NCBI GenBank assembly: GCA_023390775.1
Contig: JAEWCF010000043.1
Span: forward strand, 1-28,592
Reading direction: 5' to 3'
DNA: 28,592 nt
From: Bacteroidota bacterium
Lineage (GTDB): Bacteria; Bacteroidota; Bacteroidia; Flavobacteriales; Flavobacteriaceae
The stretch's first letter is position 1. Every line of letters begins with the position of its first letter. The notes beneath the pieces were generated by a model. That model was given only the letters and a program-made list of their open reading frames with translations. It made no database searches and was not told the DNA's origin. This document shows positions 14,518-23,700 of the stretch, in pieces. The translations under genes and the position numbers were made by a program.

Positions 14518-16941
14518 TCACTTTTCGGCGGTGAGCTTTGCCGACGGTTTGAGGTGCTTTTCCAAAAACTGATCCTGTTCCCAGAGAAGGTGAAGGATGT
14601 TTTCCCGCGCGGCATAACCGTGCGATTCCTTGGGCAGGATCACCATTCGCGCGGGTGCGCCAAGTCCTTTCAATGCCTGGAAATAGCGTTCGGTCTGGAG
14701 CGTGAAGGTCCCGGGATTGTTGTCGGCCTCGCCGTGCACGAGCAGCATCGGAGTCTTCATCTTGTGCGCGTTCATGAACGGCGACATGGTGTTGTAAACC
14801 TCGGGCGTCTCCCAATAATTTCGTTGCTCGCTCTGGAACCCGAAAGGCGTCAGCGTACGGTTATAGGCGCCGCTCCGGGCGATGCCGCATGCGAACAGAT
14901 CGGAATGTGTCAGCAAATTCGCGGTCATGAACGCCCCATAGGAGTGTCCGCCCACGCCCACGCGCTTGCGGTCGATGTACCCCAGCTTATCCACCGCATC
15001 GATCGCCGCCTTGGCATTGTCCACGAGCTGTTGTACGAACGAGTCGTTGGGTTCGGTAGTGCCCTCGCCGATGATCGGGAAGGCCGCATCGTCCAGGACG
15101 GCATACCCGCGGGTGACCCAGTACACGAAGGAGCCGTAACTAGGGAATGTGAATTCGTTTGGATTCTGGGTGTTCTGGCCCGCGCTGTTCTTGTCCTTGT
15201 ATTCGGCGGGATAGGCCCAGATGAGAAGCGGCAACTTCTCCTTCCTTGTTTTGTCATAACCCGCCGGAAGATAAAGCGTTCCGGTAAGGTCGACTCCGTC
15301 GGCGCGTTTGTATCGGATCACTTCCTTATGGACATCCTTCAGGCTGGCGAAAGGATTTTTGAAATCGGTGATCGGCGTCAGCGCATTCTTCTTTTTGAAA
15401 TTGCGGAAATAATAATTCGGATATTCCGACTTTGACTGGATCATCACCAGCGCCTGTCCCTTTTTGATGTCCTCGAGGGAGAGGATGTCTTCTTTCCGAT
15501 CCCTGTACGCCGATTGGTAAAGGCGCGTTTTCTTCAGGGTCTTCACATTGAGCGCATCGATAAAGGGAAATTGGCCGTCGGTCCGGTAACCGTCGCCGAT
15601 CAGGAAGGCATTGTCGCCGTCCATCGCCAACACGTACCGGCCGTAGCTGTTCTTGACGCGTTCAAAATTCCCGGGATCCGAATAAACATCCTGCGAATTG
15701 CGGTCCTCGATCACGCGGCCGCTCTGCACCGCGGACGGGTCCACCAAAAAAGTCTTTACGTTTCGGGTATCGTACCACTGTTCGCTCACAACCGCGAGTT
15801 TGTCGTGGCCCCAGGTCACACCGCCAAAACGCTGTTTGGTCTTGAAAAAGGATTTGGGCCCGGCCGTAAAAGGCGCGTCCCAAAGAAAAAGCTCGTCGCG
15901 GTATTCCACTTTGGTTTCGGGGTTTCCGCCATCCAGCGCCTCGACAAAAAACAACGTTGCCGGTTTGTCATCGCGCCAGCCCATACTGCGCTTGCCCTTG
16001 CGAACGGCCATGAAACCTTTCGGCATGACCTCGGTGAGCGGGACGTCGTTTACCCGCTTGATTTCGCGGCCGGTGGCATCATAGACTACCGATGTCTGCG
16101 GAAAACGGCTCAGCGGAACGATATACGAAAACGGTTTTTGGATCGTCGTGAGCATCAGATAGTTCCCGTCGGGTGAAAAACTTTCGCCTGTGTACATGGC
16201 CATGGGTTTGAAAAGCGATGACTTCCCGTCGAGCGAAATGCTGTACAGTTCCGAATTGACCAGCGCCTCGAAATTTGCCTCGTCCGCCTTGTTTTTCAAA
16301 AGATCCTGATACGTCCGGTTTTGCGATTTGGATCCGTCGGCCACCGAAACGATCGGGCCGGTAGGCAAGTCTTTTTTTCCATCGATCAGCGCAGGGCGGG
16401 ACGCGGGCAGCATCCGCACCAGCATTTGCCGGCTGTTGGGGAACCAGGTTACGGGATTGCCCAGGTTCGCGTTCAGCGTCGGTCCGGTGAGCTTTGTGGC
16501 TTTCGCCGATGCCATGTCGAGCGACCACAATTCCACACCCGTTGCCGATGTATGGGTGAAGGCGATGGTTTTCTCATCGGGTGACCAGGAAATATTGGCA
16601 ATCCTGGGATTGGCGGGCAACCCGGAAACATCAACCTGTTTCCCCGACTTGATCCTGCCGACTTTCAGGTCAGTGATATAGGTCACGGTGCTTGAAATGT
16701 TGGTGACCGGATTGATCCGCAGGCCTCCCAGGCGCATTTCGTCCTGGTTAAGGTCGTCGAGTGTTTTGTACGTGCTGCGATACATCAGCAGCATATTTTC
16801 TTTCTTGTTGTCCATCCCCACGGTTGGAGCGCGCTGGTAATCGGCGAGTTCGAGGATTTCCTTGGGGGGCTTTTGGTAGGCGACGTTTTCCTGTGCCAGC
16901 ATCGGCGCTCCCAACAAGAGAAGGAATAGCAGTTTTTTCAT
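14518..16941 (-). CDS. S9 family (prolyl oligopeptidase-type) secreted peptidase
   Basis: An 807-aa exported serine peptidase. The signal peptide MKKLLFLLLLGAPMLAQ starts at the ATG at 16939-16941; the longer frame to 17064 adds a non-signal leader. Residues about 20-530 form the beta-propeller part, with repeated WSPD- and SPDG-type motifs (ISWSPDEKTIAF, FSPDGNYLML). The C-terminal hydrolase domain has the nucleophile S667 in GGHSYGAF, the acid near D740 in HGEADNN and the His near 774 in ESHGYA. It cleaves short peptides, probably in the periplasm, to feed amino acid uptake. It is a single gene, divergent from the fabH-like gene and convergent with the ABC gene. Confidence 0.93.
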   Translation of the reverse strand: MKKLLFLLLLGAPMLAQENVAYQKPPKEILELADYQRAPTVGMDNKKENMLLMYRSTYKTLDDLNQDEMRLGGLRINPVTNISSTVTYITDLKVGRIKSGKQVDVSGLPANPRIANISWSPDEKTIAFTHTSATGVELWSLDMASAKATKLTGPTLNANLGNPVTWFPNSRQMLVRMLPASRPALIDGKKDLPTGPIVSVADGSKSQNRTYQDLLKNKADEANFEALVNSELYSISLDGKSSLFKPMAMYTGESFSPDGNYLMLTTIQKPFSYIVPLSRFPQTSVVYDATGREIKRVNDVPLTEVMPKGFMAVRKGKRSMGWRDDKPATLFFVEALDGGNPETKVEYRDELFLWDAPFTAGPKSFFKTKQRFGGVTWGHDKLAVVSEQWYDTRNVKTFLVDPSAVQSGRVIEDRNSQDVYSDPGNFERVKNSYGRYVLAMDGDNAFLIGDGYRTDGQFPFIDALNVKTLKKTRLYQSAYRDRKEDILSLEDIKKGQALVMIQSKSEYPNYYFRNFKKKNALTPITDFKNPFASLKDVHKEVIRYKRADGVDLTGTLYLPAGYDKTRKEKLPLLIWAYPAEYKDKNSAGQNTQNPNEFTFPSYGSFVYWVTRGYAVLDDAAFPIIGEGTTEPNDSFVQQLVDNAKAAIDAVDKLGYIDRKRVGVGGHSYGAFMTANLLTHSDLFACGIARSGAYNRTLTPFGFQSEQRNYWETPEVYNTMSPFMNAHKMKTPMLLVHGEADNNPGTFTLQTERYFQALKGLGAPARMVILPKESHGYAARENILHLLWEQDQFLEKHLKPSAKLTAEK

Positions 16942-17050
16942 GTTTTTGCGTTTTAAGCTTTGTCTAAAATAATGATTTGGCGTTACAATCGGGTGCCGGC
17001 CGCAAAAAGTGCAAAAAACATTAACTTGCAAGCCGCCTAAAAATTTAATT

Positions 17051-18058
17051 ATGTACCATTCCAAGATATCCGGCCTGGGATTCTACGTCCCGGACAACGT
17101 CGTGACCAATGAACAACTTTCCCAGATCATGGATACCAATGACGAATGGATCCGCGAGCGCACCGGAATAGGGGAGCGGCGGCACATCGTCAGGGGTGAG
17201 GACACGACGACCACAATGGGCGTCAAGGCTGCGAAAATTGCGATGGAAAGGGCCGGGGTTGGTTCCGATGAAATCGACTTCGTCATTTTTGCCACGCTGT
17301 CCCCCGATTATTATTTTCCGGGGCCTGGCGTGCTCGTGCAGCGTGACCTTGGGCTGAGAACCGTCGGGGCGCTCGATGTTCGCAACCAGTGCTCGGGGTT
17401 TGTCTACGCGCTCTCCATCGCCGACCAGTACATCCGCAGCGGCATGTACAAAACCATTCTCGTCATCGGTTCCGAAGTACATTCGCAGGGACTTGACATG
17501 ACCACCCGCGGCCGAAGCGTTTCAGTGATCTTTGGCGACGGCGCCGGGGCCGCGATCGTTTCACGCGAAGAGAATCTATCAAAGGGAATTTTATCGACAC
17601 ACCTGCATTCGGAGGGCATTCACGCCGAGGAACTCATCGTCAAGGCGCCGGGAATGGGCGGGCGTTGGGTCAGCGACATCCTGCGCGACAACGATCCAAA
17701 CGATGAGAGTTACCTTCCTTACATGAACGGGCAGTTCGTGTTCAAGAATGCGGTGGTCCGCTTCAGCGAGGTGATCATGGAAGGGTTGCAGGCAAACGGG
17801 CTTTCGGTCTCCGATATCGACATGCTGATCCCGCACCAGGCCAACCTGCGCATCTCGCAGTTCATCCAGCAAAAATTCAAACTTTCGGATGACCAGGTCT
17901 ACAACAACATCGAGAAATACGGAAACACCACCGCGGCCTCGATCCCCATCGCGCTCACCGAGGCGTGGGAAGCGGGAAAAATCAAGGAGGGCGACCTGGT
18001 CGTGCTCGCGGCTTTTGGCAGCGGGTTCACCTGGGGCAGCGCCATCATCCGCTGGTAA
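17051..18058 (+). CDS. fabH: Beta-ketoacyl-ACP synthase III (FabH-like)
   Basis: A 335-aa thiolase-fold condensing enzyme. The catalytic triad is complete: C114 in RNQCSGFVYA, H262 in PHQANLRI and N292 in YGNTTAASIP. The glycine loop GSGFTWGSAIIRW ends the protein, as in KAS III. FabH joins acetyl-CoA (or a branched acyl-CoA) to malonyl-ACP to begin fatty acid synthesis. The Cys context DVRNQCSGF differs from the usual DVxAACSGF, so this may be a second, specialised KAS III rather than the housekeeping copy; no plsX, acpP or other fab gene is adjacent. The ATG at 17051 is used; the extra 14 codons upstream look like leader. Single gene with a hairpin downstream. Confidence 0.88.
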   Translation: MYHSKISGLGFYVPDNVVTNEQLSQIMDTNDEWIRERTGIGERRHIVRGEDTTTTMGVKAAKIAMERAGVGSDEIDFVIFATLSPDYYFPGPGVLVQRDLGLRTVGALDVRNQCSGFVYALSIADQYIRSGMYKTILVIGSEVHSQGLDMTTRGRSVSVIFGDGAGAAIVSREENLSKGILSTHLHSEGIHAEELIVKAPGMGGRWVSDILRDNDPNDESYLPYMNGQFVFKNAVVRFSEVIMEGLQANGLSVSDIDMLIPHQANLRISQFIQQKFKLSDDQVYNNIEKYGNTTAASIPIALTEAWEAGKIKEGDLVVLAAFGSGFTWGSAIIRW

Positions 18059-18068
18059 AAACGGCGAA

Positions 18069-18093
18069 GCCCCGGGGTGGATAGTCCCGGGGC
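18069..18093. terminator. GC-rich hairpin between convergent genes
   Basis: GCCCCGGG (18069-18076) pairs with CCCGGGGC (18086-18093) around a 9-base loop, 10 bases after the fabH-like stop. There is no strong T run on either strand, so termination efficiency is uncertain. Confidence 0.55.
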
Positions 18094-18153
18094 CTCTGTC
18101 CTAACCCGTGTAATCTTATTTAACCCAATTTTAAACGTCGATTCAAGGTGGGA

Positions 18154-20529
18154 TCAAAACATCCCTCCGCCACCCTGGCTAGTGTTGCTTTCGCGCTGTT
18201 TGCGCTGGAGTTCGCGGTTCTTGCCGGCTCCAAACATATAATTCAATCCTACGAATACCGACTGGCTTTCCCATTTAAATTCCCCTTTTGACGGCGGATA
18301 GTCACTGTCAAACCGGAAGCGCATCGTATCGAACACGTCGTTGAAACGGACACTCAGCGTTGCCTTGTCCTTTGCGAACGAGTAGCGTCCGCCAACATCC
18401 ATCTTGTACATCGGCAACCGAACCGATTGGATGCCTTCGACCTCGCCCCGGTAAAACCCGAACAACAGGAAGCGCAATTGGCGCGTCGCGCGGAAGTTCG
18501 CGTTCAGCCTGGCATTTAGCGCCGATACGGTAACTTCCCGCTCAAGCGCGATCGCCTCGTTGGTCGACGCATCCCGCGTAAACACGATTCCGGACTGCTT
18601 GATGCTCGAAAAATCCACCGACGGCTGCACGTCCCACCACTTGGTGATCTTGTAATTGGCGCTGGCCTCGAATCCAAACGCGGTATTGGTGTCGAAATTG
18701 TCAAAGGTCAACAGGTCGCGGTTCGGGAAGAGCGGATCGAGCCTGATGATGCGGCTGATCTCGTTGTCGATGATGCGATAAAACACGCCCGTGGTGAACG
18801 ATCCCTTCTCAATGGTCTTGGTGTAATTGAGCTCGATGGAATTGGTAAACATCGGCGTGAGTTCGGGATTTCCCTGCGAGGTCAGCGTGGGCGTGCTGAA
18901 CTCCCGGATGGGGTTGGTCTGCTGGATGCTGGGGCGGTCCACACGGCGGCTGTAGGAAATTTGGAACTGGTTCTTCTCGATGGGTTCGTAGACAAAGGAC
19001 GCGGACGGGTACACCGTGATATAATCGTCCCTGAAGATTTTCTCATCGTTCAAAAACGCATCCACGCGATAGCTTTCCAACCGAAGCCCGAACTGGTAGG
19101 AAATCTTGTTGAACTTCTGGCCGTAGGTCGCGTATGCCGAATAAATGTCGACGTCATAGTTGAACAGCGACGATCCAACATCTTCGCGCGTGGTATCGTA
19201 ACCGTCGTCGGTGCGCATGTAGCGTGCCTCGGCGCCAAGTTCGAGATTGCCCTTGGACCCGATCGGCGAAACGTAGTCCAGGTTAACCGTCGCGTTCATG
19301 CGGTCCACGTCGACAAAATCGAGGTAATCATCGGCGGGATCGGTGTTCTCGGTGGTAAAATCGGCGCGTTGGGTTTCGTCGTACCGGTTGTAGTTCGCCT
19401 CGAAATCAAGGGTGCGGCCTTCCTTGTCGAACAATTTTTTGTAGGCCAGGTTATAGGCGCCGTCGTGTACCGATGAAATGTACTCCGAAACCTGCAACAG
19501 GTTCATCGCCGGGTCGGCAAACAAATTGTTCACCGAGACCAGGCTGTTGCCGATCACGCGGTTCTGGTTCGTATAAACCGATACGGTATTCTTGTCGTCG
19601 ATGTAATAATCCATCCCGATCTTGTACAGGTGCGATTCGTCGTCGTCGATTGACTTGATCTTTTCGTGCGCTTGGGCCCCGTAATAGCGAAAAACATTTC
19701 CGTTGTTGATGCGCTTACCGTAATTGTCGCCGTAGGTGCCAAAAAAGTTGACCTTCCCCGAGCGGAAATTCGCATTGACCGAATTCGCCGATTTTGGCTC
19801 TTTTGCAAAGGTCGACGAAGTGTTGAGCGATGCGTTGAACCCGTCGTTTGAATTCTTGTGCAACACGATATTGATGATGCCCGACATGCCTTCGGGGTTG
19901 TACTTCGCGCTGGGGTTGGTGATGAGCTCGATGCGCTTGATGGAGGAAGACGGGATCTGCTTCAGCAACTGCGAGGGGTCGATGGTCGTCGGCCTGCCGT
20001 CAACCAAAACACGGACATTTTCATTCCCCCGAAGCGAGAGCTTGCCGTCCTGGTCCACGTTTACCGACGGAATGTTGTTCATGATCTCGGATGCCGTGGC
20101 GCCCGCGCTGGTCAAATCCTTGCCCACATTGATGACCTTGCGGTCGATCTTTTGTTCGATGGTGGAGCGTTCGGCGATGACGGTCACGTCGTTGAGCTTG
20201 ATCGCGTCTTCCTCGATGGCCACGGTCCCGATGCTGTGATTCTTGCCCGATGCGGTCAAATCGGCGGGCAGCGTGCGCGTCTTGTAGCCCATGAACTGGA
20301 TCTCGAGCGTCACGGCCGCGGCTGGAACGTTCTTGATTTCGAAGGTTCCGTCGTCCGAAGTCAGCGCTCCCGTGACGATCTTGCCCTGGTTCTTCACCGA
20401 TACCGATGCATAGGGGATGGCCGTACCGGTGGTTTTATCGACGATCTTGCCGGTCAACGAGGTTCCGCCCTGGGCAAGCGCGCATGTGAGTGTGCCGACA
20501 AGGCATAAAAAGGTCAGGAATGATTTCAT
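18154..20529 (-). CDS. Outer-membrane TonB-type receptor with carboxypeptidase-regulatory domain
   Basis: A 791-aa outer-membrane protein. A signal peptide (MKSFLTFLCLVGTLTCALAQ) is followed by a carboxypeptidase-regulatory-like domain, about 23-110 (LTGKIVDKTTGTAIPYASVS, DGTFEIKNVPAAAVTLEI). Next comes a plug-like region of about 110-225 (SAGATASEIMNNIPSVNVDQ, LRGNENVRVLVDGRP, IKRIELITNPSAKYNPEGMS). The rest is a beta barrel of the OMP_b-brl_3 family type, with many YxR/DxN strands and GYDTTR-like loops. The C-terminus is an unusual polar tail with SQGGGGMF instead of ending on an aromatic strand. No SusD-like partner is adjacent, so it is not a typical polysaccharide-utilisation pair. The leader is a heptamer repeat array. 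The substrate is unknown. Confidence 0.9.
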   Translation of the reverse strand: MKSFLTFLCLVGTLTCALAQGGTSLTGKIVDKTTGTAIPYASVSVKNQGKIVTGALTSDDGTFEIKNVPAAAVTLEIQFMGYKTRTLPADLTASGKNHSIGTVAIEEDAIKLNDVTVIAERSTIEQKIDRKVINVGKDLTSAGATASEIMNNIPSVNVDQDGKLSLRGNENVRVLVDGRPTTIDPSQLLKQIPSSSIKRIELITNPSAKYNPEGMSGIINIVLHKNSNDGFNASLNTSSTFAKEPKSANSVNANFRSGKVNFFGTYGDNYGKRINNGNVFRYYGAQAHEKIKSIDDDESHLYKIGMDYYIDDKNTVSVYTNQNRVIGNSLVSVNNLFADPAMNLLQVSEYISSVHDGAYNLAYKKLFDKEGRTLDFEANYNRYDETQRADFTTENTDPADDYLDFVDVDRMNATVNLDYVSPIGSKGNLELGAEARYMRTDDGYDTTREDVGSSLFNYDVDIYSAYATYGQKFNKISYQFGLRLESYRVDAFLNDEKIFRDDYITVYPSASFVYEPIEKNQFQISYSRRVDRPSIQQTNPIREFSTPTLTSQGNPELTPMFTNSIELNYTKTIEKGSFTTGVFYRIIDNEISRIIRLDPLFPNRDLLTFDNFDTNTAFGFEASANYKITKWWDVQPSVDFSSIKQSGIVFTRDASTNEAIALEREVTVSALNARLNANFRATRQLRFLLFGFYRGEVEGIQSVRLPMYKMDVGGRYSFAKDKATLSVRFNDVFDTMRFRFDSDYPPSKGEFKWESQSVFVGLNYMFGAGKNRELQRKQRESNTSQGGGGMF

Positions 20530-20533
20530 GATT

Positions 20534-20624
20534 TGATTGATGATTGATAACTGATGACTGATGATTGATGACTGACGACTGACGGCTGACGCCTGACGTC
20601 TGACGTCTGACGTCCGACAGTTGA
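20534..20624 (-). repeat. Thirteen degenerate heptamers in the receptor leader
   Basis: Thirteen contiguous 7-bp units, plus-strand consensus YGNCTGA: two TGATTGA, then TAACTGA, TGACTGA, TGATTGA, TGACTGA, CGACTGA, CGGCTGA, CGCCTGA, two CGTCTGA, CGTCCGA and CAGTTGA. The array ends four bases from the receptor ATG (20527-20529). Units next to the gene are AT-rich and become GC-rich away from it. The -TGA core is nearly constant while the first four positions vary. Confidence 0.9.
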
Positions 20625-20674
20625 CTAAGACACCCTTTCGCCCGTGTTGTTACAGGCGCCCGCATTTTTTTTCG

Positions 20675-20706
20675 AAAAAAAACTTCCCCCGGAAAGCCGG
20701 GGGAAG
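20675..20706 (-). terminator. Strong intrinsic terminator of the T9SS gene
   Basis: Read on the minus strand: CTTCCCCCGG, loop CTTT, CCGGGGGAAG (20706-20683), then eight T (20682-20675). A 10-bp perfect stem, 26 bases after the stop of the large surface protein gene. Confidence 0.95.
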
Positions 20707-20732
20707 TCAGGGTGTCAAAACTAAATCAAATA

Positions 20733-23700
20733 CTATCTTTTCATCGAGAAGTGCGCGCGGAATTCCTTTGCAACGCCGGCTTCCTCGTAATTGATTGCAA
20801 ACCAGTAGTCGGTGGAGGGAAGGGGCTGTCCGTTCATGGTTCCGTCCCAACCGTTGCCCGAAGGCTTTATCTGCGTAATCAGTTTTCCGTATCGGTCATA
20901 GATGGAGATCAGGGCGCTGGCTTGGTCGTCCAGGTCCTTGATGTTCCAGGTGTCGTTGTGGCCGTCACCGTTCGGGGTGAAGAAGTGCGGGTAATTTACG
21001 ACTAGTGCCTGTGTGGTGCTGGTTCCGCAGCCGTTTTTGTCGCGGACTGTGACCACGTGGATTCCGGATGAAACGTTCTCGAACACGGGGCTGTCCTGCC
21101 ATGATCCGTTATCGAGCATGTATTCGTAATCGCCGCCGATTCCCGTCGCCACAACGGTGATGACCTGGTTGTCGGCGAAAGCATCACTGATCGAGTAGGT
21201 GACCACAGCCGGTTCAGACTGCATGACTTCAACCGACACTGGTGCCGATACGCAACCGGTTTGTGTGTTGGTAGCCGTTACGGTATAAATTCCCGGCAGT
21301 ACCGCGGTGTAAACGCTCGATGTGCCTACCAATACGCCCGCCTCGTTGTGCCACTGGAAGACGTGGTTGCTGGAAGAAAGGCCGCTGGCCATGGTATAGG
21401 GGCTGATCAGGGTCTGGGTTTCGGTGTCGTAACAAATGATTCCTCCAACGGGAGAAGGTTCAGGCAGCTTTTTGACATTGATGTTGATCGCGCGCACCGC
21501 ATAGCAATCCGGTGCCAAGGAATTGGAAACGCGCACATAGACGGTCGCCATCAGGGTCGAGGCCACTGCATTCGTGCCTGCCTGAGCATCTTCCATCGAT
21601 TCGTGGAAGGTCACGCTGAATTCAGCGCCCGACTGCCCTCCGAGAACCTGGCTTGTCAGGGACGATAGGTCGAACGTTGTGACGCCGTCATTGGTTCCGT
21701 CCTCGTCGCAAACCATTGTCGCTGTCGCCGAAACCGGGTAGGCCACAGGGGTGTCCACGATGGTCACGACAAACGAAGTCTGGTCGGTACACGACGGGCT
21801 GAAAGGCGCCGTTCCAAAAATATACACGGTCTGCGAGGCATTCAATACCGTTCCCGCGGCAAGCAGGGCTCCCGTACCGTTGGGGCCGGTGTAATATTTC
21901 CCAACATTGAGCGCCGGAAGGACATAGCTTTCGCAAGTGGTGACGTTGGGCAGTTGGTCCACATTGTAGATCGTTACCTGGAAGCTGGCTTCGTCGGTAC
22001 AATTTGGGTTGGTGGCCGTTTCGGCATACACGTAAACCGTTTGGGATTGCGTCAGCACGGTACCGGCCTCGAGCTTGGTCCCGCCACCGGCCGGGGCCGT
22101 ACGATATTCACCAACCGTCAGGGCGGGCAATGCATACGATTCACAGGCGTTTACGTTGGCGATCGCAGGGATCACCGGTGTCTGGTTGATCGTGATCGAG
22201 AATACGTTCTCATCGCTGCAGTTGATGCGCTCTCCCGATTCGGTGTAAATGTAAAGCGTGGTGGAAGCCGTTATCACCGTTCCCGCAGGGATGCTGGCCG
22301 CGTTTGTGGCTGGCCCGCCCGGGTTTGCGTAGTATTCCCCGATGGTCAGCGCCGGAAGCACATAGGAGTCGCACGCGGTCACATCGGCGGGATCGTCGGC
22401 CTCTACACTAAAAATATAGAGTTCGAAGCTGTTTTCTGCCGAACACGGCGGCGTTGTATTGGTCTGTGCGTAGATGTATACGATCTGCGACTCGGTCAGG
22501 ACCGTTCCGGCAGGCAGCATTGTTCCCGTTCCGCCGGGGCCGGTGTAGTAATTACCTACGGTCAGGGGCGTAAGTGTATAGGAGTTGCAGACGTCGATAT
22601 CCGAACGCGAATCGATGGCCGGAGGCGCGATCAGCGTGACGGTGAAACTCGCCTGGTTGCTGCACGTGGGCGAAAACTGCGAATACACATAGATGGTTGC
22701 ATCGGCAGTGATCACATCGCCCGCCGAAAGGGCATCGCCGCTTCCGTTTGGACCCGTGAAATAGGACCCGTTGGCCAGCGCAGGCAGCGTATATCCGCCA
22801 CAGGTGGTCACATTTGGCAAGGCGTCCACAGGAGGCTGCGATATCACCAGGTTAAAGTGGACATCGGCCATGCAGTCGGGCGTGTCGGTGTTGGGGATGT
22901 AGATGTAAACCGTGGTCGGCGAGGTGATGACGGTACCCGCCGCGATTAGGCTGCCGGTTCCGTTTGGTCCCGTGTAGTAATTCCCGATCGGCAAGACCGG
23001 AAGCGTGTACGGATCACACTGCGTGACATCGGCAGGAGCGGTATAACCGATATAGACGTTGAAGCTCGCATCGTCCATACAAACCGGTGTGGTCGTGGTC
23101 TGGGCATGCACGTAAACCGTCTGGGTCGATGTGATCACCGTCCCCGGAAGGATCTCCGTTCCCCCGCCGGCAGGCTCTGTGTAGTATTTTCCGACCGCCA
23201 GCGTAGGAAGGGTATAGGAGGTGCAATCAAATACGTTTTGGAAGGTGCCGACTTCGGGCGTCGGGATAATGGTCACCTCGAAATCGGTGTCGATGACGCA
23301 AAACGGCTCCTGTTCGGTCATGAAATAGACATAGACCGTTTGCGAAGAGGTGATGGCCGTTCCCGCGGGAATCTCGGTGCCGCCGCCGCCCGGGGCCGTG
23401 TAATACGCGCCGTACTCAAGGCCGGGAAGCGTATAACTGCCACAGAAGGTGCCGCTCGAAGGCGAAAGCGTAAGCGGATCGATCACCGTCACCTTGAAAT
23501 TGGACTGGTTGGGGCATGTATCGGGCCCGCCGGGCTGATTGAAGATGTAGATCGTCGTGGTCTCCCCGATGAGGTCGCCGGGGAAAAGCTGGTCGCCGGT
23601 TCCGTTTAAGCCCGTAAAATATTGTCCGTTTGTCAGGGCGGGCAGGATGTAGCTGTCGCAAACGATGACATCCTCGAAATCGTCAACGGGCGGAAGCGGG

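Noticed and set aside
18154..20529. SusC/SusD polysaccharide-utilisation locus.
   Set aside because: No SusD-like lipoprotein, glycoside hydrolase or regulator is adjacent; both neighbours are unrelated.
21752..23678. CRISPR-like or intergenic tandem repeat because of the regular spacing of about 214 bp.
   Set aside because: The periodicity is that of protein repeats in one open frame; the units are far too long and divergent for CRISPR.
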